Assembly (NCBI RefSeq): GCF_010389155.1
Contig: NC_057768.1
Span: 46,727,633 to 46,791,632 of the forward strand
Length of the DNA stretch: 64,000 bases
Direction of reading: 5' to 3'
Source: Erigeron canadensis
Lineage: Eukaryota > Streptophyta > Magnoliopsida > Asterales > Asteraceae
Below the pieces are notes generated by a model. That model searched no databases, was not told the DNA's origin, and saw only the letters and a list, made by a program, of their open reading frames with translations. This document shows positions 48,483-58,700 of the stretch, in pieces. A program made the position numbers and the translations under genes. Every line of letters begins with the position of its first letter. The first letter of the stretch is position 1.

Positions 48483-49600
48483 CTCACCCCTATATCATTA
48501 AACATATCTTTAAGCTGTTGTATTACAACAATAATATAAGGAAAATGATTAATATTCTTAAAAAAATAGCTTAAAAATTTTCCTGATAACATCAAAACTT
48601 GACATGTGTAATTCACTCATAATTTTTCTTCATCTCCTCTCTTCATTTCTCCAAATGGCATGATCTTATTATTAAGAGGATTTTTAGGCTAATGTTTTAA
48701 AAAGATGAGGATTAATCATTTACCTTTTTCATAATATAAAATATGTTTGATGATGTATTGTTAAAATAAATTGTGGATAGATCACCACACTTTCAAAAAC
48801 TAAAAGCCATAGTTAATTATGCGAAAGAGCAAAACAATTCAAAATATGGAAAAGAGTACATACATATGTGTATTTGTGTTTTCTTATTTACAAAATGCAT
48901 AAATATGTTTATCTGCAATTGCATTTATCCAATAATCTATATAACATTATTTGTTAGATATTTGGATGTTATAATCTAGTATGATATTACATTTGTTCAT
49001 TTGTATGCAAATACTCACAAGTCAGGTTTACTCCAGATAAGATAATAGCAATGTTATGTTTAAATAAAACGAAAAATAAAAAGCTTAACGAAATGAATAT
49101 TGGTTTCGGTTCATCATGATAGACTAGTTAATTTACAGACCGATTATGTTAAAAAAATGAGTAGCACGGTATCCGTGAAATGCGACGGTTGTTGAGCGAC
49201 AATGTGTTAATATGGGTGACTATTAGTGGTGGAGGCGACGTTACGTGATGCAGATAATAATTGTAAAAAATTAATTAAAATATATGTTATATCATGAAGT
49301 GTATTTGATTTTTCTTTTTCTTTTCTTCGTTTTTTTTTTCTAAATCTGCATGTTCATATGTCTCCATAAAATAAAAAATATTGGTTAAAGTTGAACAAAA
49401 GAACATATAGTGATTAAAAAAGAGAGAATGTGATAATATTTTAAATTTATTTTAAAAATCCTTTTTAATTATATAACATTTGACACTATATAAAATAAGA
49501 TGAAGGATGTTAGATATTTTTTTTTTCCATAATGAATTGATTTTGAATACATATATTCATGTTTTTAATTTATTTTTATATCAAAAGTTGAAATAAATGT
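48483..49600. other. AT-rich spacer
   Basis: No gene or bounded repeat recognised. Confidence 0.4.
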
Positions 49601-49606
49601 AATCTT

Positions 49607-49812
49607 TATCTCGGATCAACTGTCTGAAGTCATCCATGGTTTTATTCCCGGTTACGAGTTCGAATCACTAAAGTGACATGTCCTGAGGGTTTTTCTTTTA
49701 AATCACATATAACGATTTATTCTTTACATCTCGTAGTTTATAGTATGAGAAGGGTTTCCATTATACGGTGAGGTGTGCTCTGATGTTGAATACCATCTTG
49801 TTGTTCGAAAAA
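49607..49812 (+). mobile_element. SINE copy, plus orientation
   Basis: A-box-like gatcaactgtctgaagtcat, B-box-like acgagttcgaatcac, then the shared body ccattatacggtgagg and tgatgttgaatacc with a tcttgttgttcg end. Same family as 41655 and 50196. Confidence 0.6.
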
Positions 49813-50195
49813 AATATAATCTTTATCAAAATTCAAAGTTCTTTAAATTAGTGTCACGTTTTACTGGTCATAAGATACACTAAAGTTTGTAAATAAAAAT
49901 CGAAGCAGACATTACTTTCTAAAAGCTTTGACTTTCAAGATATGAAAAAAAGTCTACATACTTTTGTGGGCCATGATCTTTATAAGTCAAATCTGTAAAA
50001 TCATATAATGACCAGTATATATGTCCAAATTCTCATAGATAGAAAAATAATAAAAATGTTTGTTTAGCTTAGTACATATTTTCAACTTTATTTATGACTA
50101 TGTTTCTTACTTTAATTTAATGAAAAAAAGATAACTTAACTAAATTTATCATGATTATCAATTTTTATAATTTTTTATAACGGTCAGTCGGTATT

Positions 50196-50565
50196 CGACA
50201 TCAAGGTACATTTCATCGTATAATGGTGAAGCCCTGCACGTACTCTAGACACTACAAATGATATTACATTTGTACAAAATAATTATAAAAGTCCACACTG
50301 TGAACTTTTAATTTTTCACACTTGTATGGAGAAATTTCTACACGCTTTTATTTCTACATATTTTTACACACATAAAACCGTGATAAAAATTTTTAATTTG
50401 TTTACACTCACTAAAAGTGTGGATAAATGCAATATTGTTTGTAGTTGTTACAGTTGATTTAAGGGAAAAGCCTTAAGGACATGTTACTTTAAAAAGTCGA
50501 ACCCATGATCTGAAGTAAAACCAGGGATGACTCTAGCCAGTTGATCTAGCTTTCATTGTCATCAA
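50196..50565 (-). mobile_element. SINE copy interrupted by a small TIR element
   Basis: Read on the minus strand: gatcaactggctagagtcat (A-box-like), atgggttcgact (B-box-like), and after the interruption gagtacgtgcagggcttcac and cattatacgatgaaatg. The interrupting element is 50250-50447. Confidence 0.65.
50250..50447. mobile_element. Small TIR element with CACTA-like ends, nested in a SINE
   Basis: The left end CACTACAAATGATATTACAT matches the inverse of the right end, CAACTACAAACAATATTGCA, followed by TTT in both. It is non-coding and about 200 bp. A 3-bp duplication cannot be fixed because the ends are degenerate. Confidence 0.65.
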
Positions 50566-50709
50566 TTTTTATATTTAAAAGCTCAAACTGTTGTTTGTTA
50601 TACGTGTTCATTTATATTTATCAACAGTTTATTATATAATGACATACGTTAACACTTTATTATATTAGCTAATGAAATACCCGATTCATAGATTCACAAA
50701 GTCACCTCC

Positions 50710-51130
50710 ATATATATATATATATATATATATAAGGTAACACTTCAGTGAGAATACTTTTAAAATAAGAACGGTGAGAACATTTAAAAACATCATTTTG
50801 ATGCATTAAAATTTCATAAAACTAACATAGTGCATAACTAATTATCATTATTTAAGTGTTTAACAGCACATTGATCCGTCAAAATCAAAAAAATCACATT
50901 TTTTGTTTTGTGCATCCATTTTGGATGCATATTCATCAAAAAATGTGATTTTTTCGATTTTGACGGATCAATGTGTTGTTAAACACTTAAAAAAATGATA
51001 ATTAGTTATGTACTATGTTGGTTTTATAGACTTTTAATGCATCAAAATGTAATTTTTAAGTGTTCTCATTTGTTTACATTTTAATTTGGTTCTCATTTGA
51101 TGGTCATTATATATATATATATATATATAG
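50710..51130. mobile_element. Long-palindrome MITE between TA tracts (copy B)
   Basis: Same element as 24495-24857, with taagaacggtgagaaca, catagtgcataactaattat and their inverted partners, here with TA tracts of over 20 bp on each side (50710-50735 and 51107-51129). Its core holds ttgatccgtcaaaatc facing gattttgacggatcaa. The symmetrical TA tracts suggest insertion into, or expansion of, TA repeats. Confidence 0.8.
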
Positions 51131-52299
51131 GGGTGGGTTAGATTAGAGACTCCTTATTTTAGAGACTGTGAGAGACTCGATCTAGACCGTCCATTTTCAT
51201 CAGATCTAATCACCACTGATCATCTCCGGCGACATTTCCGGCCATACTCATCTCCGGTGAGACTTACACATGTGTAAGTACAACTTACACATGTGTAAGT
51301 TGAATAAAAATTTTGATTCGGAGCGGGCTTCGCCCTTAAGGATATTCATAAACCAAAGCTGGTGGGGGTGATAGGTCATTAAGGGTGATAGGTCATAGTG
51401 TGATAGGTCATAGGAGATGACCGGTGATGTAACATTCGAGAAATTTGACTTTTGTTGACCCGTTAGTTTTGTGTACATTTGATTAATGATGATCATTTAC
51501 TCTATATATGATCGAGTTTGGCTATGATTTTAATTGTGTTTAAGGTGAATATGCATTTATATATATATATAAATATATATAATGATCGTTTTTAGTCAAG
51601 TTGTGTTTGCATGATATTCAAGGTGTTTTATGAGATCGAATGATAGTTAATGTAATGGTTGATTGCTAACTTATGGTGTAACTAGATTGATTAAGTAAAT
51701 GAACTATCCATGGGTTAACCCATGCCTAAACCCATACCCAAGACCCAACCTCATCCTCTTGCATTCAATCCCCTCCCACCCACCAAATTCCTTTCACTAT
51801 CTCTTTTCTCTCTCTCACTTATTGCAAGAACTCTTGTACATAGCTCTCTCTCTCTCTCTAAATTTAATACACAAAATTAGATGTTTCTAGCAAGATTTGG
51901 TTAGGGGTTTTCATCTTTGTCATCATAATAACAATATATCAAAATTTGGGGTTTCATAGTGCAAGGATTCATTCAAAAACGGGTCAAATCCGGAATTTAG
52001 CTTTTGTGGAAGATTTTTGTAAGGTATATCCATCTCAAATTCATCATTTAAGATTTATAAACTTGTTTCTAAGCTTAACCCCTCAAACTCTTGGTAAAAA
52101 TCGGATTCAAAGTGTAATTAGGTCAAGATTAGGGTTCTTGGATGTGTGAAATGGGTCATGAACGATTTTAGACAAGAAATGATGTTATGAATCGAATTTA
52201 TATAGTGGGTTATGTTTGTTTATGTTCAATTTCGTCTATTCAAGCTTGAGAATGAGTTTTGGGTCAATTTTAGTGTCAAAACCCGCTTTGAGCAAGAAC

Positions 52300-52590
52300 A
52301 TGCCCAGGTGTGCCACATTGAGTATGCATGTGCCACAGTTTTTGTGTAAATTCCGAACAGGGTCAAATATGTGCCACATGCATGTGTGCATGTGCCACAT
52401 AATTGACAAAAATCCGAAATAGCTAAATATGTACCACAGGGAGTAATGCATGTGTCACAGTTTTTGTGTAAAGTCTCAACAGAGTCAAATATGCGCCACA
52501 TGCATGTATGCATGTGCCACATATTTGCCCAAAAATCTGAAAAAAAGCCAAATATGTGCCACATGCATTTCCTGCGTGCCACATTTTTGC
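52300..52590. repeat. Imperfect repeats rich in tgccaca inside the solo LTR
   Basis: The block catgtgccacagtttttgtg ... gtgccacatgcatgtgtgca recurs about 122 bases on as catgtgtcacagtttttgtg ... gcgccacatgcatgtatgca. Together they form open but meaningless frames. Confidence 0.8.
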
Positions 52591-53035
52591 TAATTATGTA
52601 TATTTTGTGTTCTAAAGTGTCTCATCCTTAGTTGCTTAACCCAAACTCATTCTTATATCTTAATGATCCTTAACAAGGCGCGTGTAACACTTTGATTTTT
52701 CTCCGTCAAGATTTAGTGTCAAACCTCAACTCGTGTTTAACCAAAGCATTTATATCTTTAACCAAATGTTTTAAATCCATCTTATAAACCATTCTTGGGG
52801 GTGTGGCATAGTGTAGGATATAATGTGACGATAAGATGTTGATGTAATAGGTTTGTGATCGTTGTGCTCCCCGCTCACCCGCTTAAACTCATTCTAACAA
52901 CTTCTAAAGCTAAGGTGAGTTCGTAGCCCCTTTTCTCTATATGATTTTGGGGTGGAAAGTGTACAACTTGTTTACTCGTTTTGTTGATCGTTATGTGTTC
53001 GTTTAATTGTGAATCAAGGTTGCATGAATGATTGG

Positions 53036-53240
53036 CTATTTTATCAAGGTTATGTGTTTGTTTGTTTTGTGAATCGAGGTTGTATGAATGTTTGGCTAGT
53101 TACCAAGGTTATGTGTTTGTTTGCTTTGTGAATCAAGGTCGTATGATTGTTTGGCTAGTTTATCAAGGTTATGTGCTCGTTTGGATTGTGAATCAAGGTT
53201 GTGTGATTGTATATGTTCGTATCAAGGTTATGAGGTTCAT
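53036..53240. repeat. Imperfect tandem repeats, period about 62 bp, inside the solo LTR
   Basis: Three to four units begin atcaaggttatgtgtttg and contain tttgtgaatcaaggt and tgtttggctagtt. Shorter related units (aatcaaggtttcaaggt) follow to about 53370. Confidence 0.8.
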
Positions 53241-53975
53241 TAAATGATCCAATCAAGGTTTCAAGGCTTGGTGATCGTTTAACGATCCCAATTATGAGAT
53301 CATTTAATGACCCAATCAAGGTTTCAAGGTGTGTGATCGTTTATCGATCCAAATCAAGGTTTCAAGGTTTTATGATATTTAATGATCTAATTATGTTCGT
53401 ATCAAGGTTAAACGGTTGTTATCCTGACACTTGTTTCTTATAGTCAAAACCTACGAACTCACCAACTTCATGTTGACGCATTTTAGTACACTTTTCAGGT
53501 AATCAAGTGAATCAAAGACGTGATGGATGATTGCATTGCATGTGATAGGATTGAGCTTGGACTTTTATGGATCTGTGATTCATTGCACCCGTTCATGGGT
53601 TATGCCTAGGATCGTTAGCCATCATTGAACTATCTTTTGTAAACTATTGATGGTGTTGTGCTCCTCGTGCATTATTTGATCCGAAACTTGTAATCGTATT
53701 TGAATTATGTATGGATTGCTCTAATCCTTGAATGCATTTAGTCGTCTCTACTTAATTTCCATGTCGTGCTGAGCTTTTTTATTAATGCCCCGTGTTTCCG
53801 CCTAGTTGGGGTGTTACAGGTGATGGATGATCTACCTAAAAAAAAATTGTCCTTAAAACATGTGTACACATGTGTAAGTCTCGCCGGAGATGGTCGCCGA
53901 AGGATCATAGTAGTGGTCGGAGATGATCATGGCGGTGGTCAGGGATGATGGTGGTGGTGGCCGAAAAAGGAGGTA

Positions 53976-55770
53976 TATATATATGTTTTCAAGTGTTAAT
54001 TTCAAACAAATAAAGATTGTTGCGCTAGGGATCAACATCTATATAAAAGGGACGATTTATGGTCTAGAACATGAAGATATAGTTTTGTATATATCATCGT
54101 TGTTGTTATTCAGAATACGGTGATGACTTGTACGTCACTCATTTTTAACCATTCATTTAGGTCCCATAAACCTATTCATATATGTTACACCTTGTAAATT
54201 TTGGATATGTTAATAAATCCATTAATTTGTTGCTACTGAGGAAAAAACTTGTAAGTATTTTACAAGTCGTAAAGATAGAGTTTATAGGCCAAATTAATGT
54301 GATAAATGGTGTTAGCTAGGTTTGTAGATTACTATATACATTTTTATCTTTTTAGATAGATGACTTTTAACTTACAAATAATTCTTAAAAAATATGATAT
54401 AATTTCCATTAGTTAACCTGACACAAACACAAGTACATTATAATTTCATTACTTCTGTTATGTAATAAGCATTAAGTAATCCATAACCACTTTCGAAATT
54501 TTCCATAACCAAAGTTTTAATTATTAAGTTTTTATTTTTTGAACTACAGCTTAAATTAATTAATACTAGTTCGAGTGTTTGACTAAACTATACCTTTTTG
54601 TTTTCATGCTATTAATTAATAATAACTTTTACAAAAATTGTTGAGATGACTGAATAATAATAAGGAAAATGATAATGACAGCTCTAAGGATTATCATTAA
54701 TAGCTTATTACATGCATAAAAAGTAAAATCTTTATATATTAATAACCGCTCTCTGAATTTTCACAAAATAAAATATAAATTTTAATGCATCAAATTAACT
54801 AATACTGAAGAATCCATATATATCATCATTTTGCATATATTTATGGTTACAAAATGAAGAATTGCTTTGATTTTCTTACACAAAATTGTTAGCTGACTTT
54901 CATATAAGAAACGCACGCATCGTCAAATGAAAAGATGCCACGTGTATGAAACAGCCAACTGTGGTCAAGAGTAGTCAATCCGTTTCCTCTCACTGTATTT
55001 AAGTTCTCATTTACCATCAAACTCGATACACAAAAATTTAACTTGTACATCTCTTCTTTACAAGAAAGAAAGAAAGAAGGAGAATAGGAGATATATCCTC
55101 ATCATCATATCAGAAAATTACACCGACACCCCGGTAACTTCATAAGTCTATCCGGCCCAATTCCTAGCTCTATCTCTTTATAAAATGGTTTTATATCATT
55201 AATTTACTCTTTCTGACTCTCTCTCTCACAATAGATATATATCCTATAAATATGCATATGTATATGTATGTAATGTGTGTGGTAATCTATACCAAAAAAA
55301 TAGATTTTTAGTTTTCAACTTTGTTTTAAGATTTGGGATCGATGGACCAATATTCTTTTTAAGGTTGAAAAAGTCATATGTTTTTTTATTTTGTTTTTTA
55401 AACTTTTGTATATCAGTATATGTGTGTCTTTACTTTAGTCATATTGAGTCACATATATATATATATATGTAAAATGATTTCATTGTTGTGTATTTTAATA
55501 TCTTCTTCTGCTGCTACTGCTGCTTTTGCTTATTTTTTAAAAATAATTTATTGAAGGTTTTTAGTTAATTTGTGTATGCAACTGTTTATCTTTTGCATGG
55601 TAATTAATGATATGATTTTGGTTACATGAACAATAATTTTAGTGAAGTGAAATAATGGATGAATAAATAATCCAATATATGATCGAATTTGCATATATTA
55701 TTTAATTTCAGATAAGGTAGCTTATATAGTCAGCTCGTAGTTATTTAGAGGGAGGGAGGCCGGCGGCGGG
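53976..55770. other. Spacer and upstream region of the HD-ZIP IV gene
   Basis: AT-rich to about 54900, then a probable promoter and leader: ctgtatttaagttc near 54992 and A/G-rich leader sequence near 55060. A possible leader intron runs from about 55132 (ccg|gtaact) to tttcag at about 55711. No other gene seen. Confidence 0.45.
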
Positions 55771-58700
55771 ATGTTTGGAGATTGTCAAGTGATGTCAAGC
55801 ATGGGTGGTGGAAGTGGGATGATTTCCTCATCCGACTCCCTTTTCCCCAACTTCATGCCTTTCTCTACTTCCGATTTCTCTTCCATCATTCCAGTATGTA
55901 GTACTGTAATTCATTCATCCTCTCTCCATCCATCTCTTATATATATATATATATATATGTAATGTTTGGAATATTGATATGTATATATATACACAATGAT
56001 TATGTACGTAGAAAGAGGAGATGGAGAGCATGGTGCAGATGAGATCATCAGGAAAGGAAGAAATGGAAAGTGGGTCGGGAAGTGATCAAATCGAAGGCGG
56101 ATTGTCCGCAAACGAGCAGGATACCGATCAACAACAACAGCCTGATCATCCTCCTACGAAGAAGAAGCGTTATCATAGACACACCGCTCACCAGATCCAA
56201 GAAATGGAAGCGTATGTATGCATGTCTCTAGCTAGCTTAATTAATTTTATAATATCTATATATATATCTGTATATGAAAAATCATTGAGATATATATTTG
56301 TGCCAGGTTGTTTAAGGAATGCCCACATCCAGATGATAAAAGAAGGATGAAGTTAAGCCAAGAACTTGGTCTTAAGCCACGCCAAGTTAAATTTTGGTTC
56401 CAAAACCGGCGTACACAATTGAAGGTACCGTACCTGCCTGCGCACTTTAGCACACATTCATCCCTCCCTCCCTCCCTCCCTCCCTCCTTACATGCGAGTA
56501 TATATTATTGTTGCTTGTTGTAATGTACATGTTCTTGGCTAGCTAGACCTAAAATTTAATGCCAACTGTTTAAAACGTACTATACACACACACACCTCAC
56601 CTTGCACATATTTCAAGAAGACGTGTTTTTGATTACGAGTACTATTTTGTGTTTGTGTACATGTATGTACATATATATACACACTTTTCATTAAATAAAT
56701 TTACTTTGGTTAAATTTGTATCATTATTGAAGCTCGGTCTATATATAAAAATGTTGAAAGCTTATCTGATTTTTATTTATCTTCAAGTATATAAGTTCAG
56801 ATTATGCAAGTACGGTTTGTGTTAAAATGTCTTTAGCTACTTATCATTTATAAGATGTGGAAATGATGTTATAAGTTTTCACGTGAGAGAATTACCATAA
56901 AGTGAGAATGTTTAATTTTCCTTTCAATTAATTAATTAAAGTATGACACACATACACATTGAATTAATTACAAATTATAGATTAGGAAAATAATATTTGT
57001 TGTATGATATTTGACTTAATTTGAAGGTTTATATTGACTTTGGATCCCTTAAATATTTGCAGAACGTTTTATTTTAAGAAGACTTTCAAAATAAAATTTT
57101 CAATCTATAATAGAGAAAAAAAAAGAATACAAAAAATAGAGAAATATGTATGTTAGTTATTATCGATACAAGGGAAAATACCTTCATGTGTTTTACTCGT
57201 ACTATGTAACATTTCAAGTGAAGGCAAATCATTAATTAATTACCTTTTTTTAATTTTATTCTGTAGTTAATTAGGAAGCTATATAAAAATACAAATTAAC
57301 AAACAAAGTAAAAAACATATTCAAAATTTCCGCCGACTATAAAGAATTATGTATTATTATATTCCAACATTTTATTAATTGATTTTGTCAAATTAAACAT
57401 GTACATTTTTCTTTGTAGTTATTTTATTTCCTTAAAAAAATATACAGTAATTCAGTCTAAATATATACAGTAAGTTTGTTTCTAGCTAATTAATAAGTGT
57501 GACAAAATAATAGTAATAATGCATCTAGCTAGCTTGGTGAACTTGATGGGGTTGTCTACAAGCGTACGTTAACCACAACCATGCGTTAGTTTTGCCGGTG
57601 AGTGTAGAATTATATGTACATAAAATAAAATAATGCATTAATAAATTTACTGAATGAATATGGTTGCTAGCTTTGCCATTAAATATACGTATGCAGCAGG
57701 CAGCTGGTGGGGTGCAATATAAGTCAACCAACCCCAGCTACACCTGTAACATGAGCCTCCCACAAGGGGAGCACATTCTTTTATTACCAGTTTCTTTTCC
57801 CTTTTAGGGTTAGGGAGGGTTATTATCAATAATACTATTCACTCCATCCATATTTGTCAAACTATTACACTATACATATAATAATATAATATAATTGTGA
57901 CTTATCAATTCATGGGCTCCATTTTCTTGTATTAATATATAATTCATCATGTATATGTGTGTACCACTTTGCCCTAGGGCAATTATATATTGTTTGTACA
58001 TTGTGCATTATATCGTATGTATATTGACCGTCTAGGAGACAATAACTAATAGGGATTCTTTTAAATTGATTACTATATTGGTTTAATTAATTAATTATGC
58101 TTGTGTGTCGGGTTTAATTAGTTAATTAATACTTGTATGTACATATGTAGGCACAACAAGACCGGACGGATAATGCTATGCTTAGAAACGATAATGAGAA
58201 TCTAAGAAATGAAAATGGTCGGCTGCAAAATGCATTGCGTGCCCTTGTTTGCTCTAATTGTGGAGGCTCTGCGATCTCTTTCGATGAACAACACCTTCGT
58301 ATGGAAAATGCCCGGCTCAAAGAGGAGGTATATATATATAATTCTCGATCTCTAGTGTCTTTTGAATAATTGCCTCATATTAGTGATATAAATTATACTA
58401 AGTAATATGCATCAATAATGGTACACTTACAAACAAATTGTCATGACAGAGGTTTAAATGAACAATTTTTGCTTCTTCTTTGTGTTAAATCGGTTTACGT
58501 GATCAAGTTAACGATAGAAGTGCTTTAATCCACCAAGAATTAATATCAAGATATTATCGATCATTATTTGTATTCATGCATGCAGTTGGATCGTGTTTGT
58601 CTTATCGCGAGTCAATTTTGTGGGAGTGATCCGATGCAAACACAAGGACAGGGTCATTTACCTCCAATGATGAGCACTACGAATCTGGACTTGGATATGA

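Larger units (their letters stand above)
51428..53818 (+). mobile_element. Solo LTR (2.39 kb) with 5-bp target-site duplication
   Basis: Starts TGTAACATTCGAG and ends GTTGGGGTGTTACA, giving TG...CA ends and a 7-bp inverted terminus (TGTAACA/TGTTACA). It is flanked by ggtga at 51423-51427 and 53819-53823. Removing it restores alignment with the uninterrupted TIR element copy. CT-rich sequence at 51770-51860 resembles the transcribed leader of plant gypsy LTRs. The TGTAACA...GGGGTGTTACA termini suggest a Ty3/gypsy chromovirus, perhaps Tekay (from memory). No coding sequence remains. Confidence 0.88.
51131..53975. mobile_element. TIR element copy 2, split by a solo LTR
   Basis: The left part 51131-51427 and right part 53824-53975 together match the inverse of copy 1 (47870-48482). 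They share the double palindrome at 51262-51300, ggagcgggcttcgcccttaa, ccaaagctggtgggggtgat, then beyond the LTR gatgatct and ctcgccggagatggtcgcc. The right terminus is shortened relative to copy 1 and ends in a TA tract near 53975. Confidence 0.7.

Noticed and set aside
52226..52582. 118-residue minus-strand open frame with repeated CMWHI-like units
   Set aside because: It is produced by the tgccaca tandem repeats inside the solo LTR and has no start context, homology or codon character of a gene.
53036..53240. Regularly spaced repeats that might suggest a CRISPR-like array
   Set aside because: Units are imperfect and contiguous, without unique spacers, and lie within a plant LTR.
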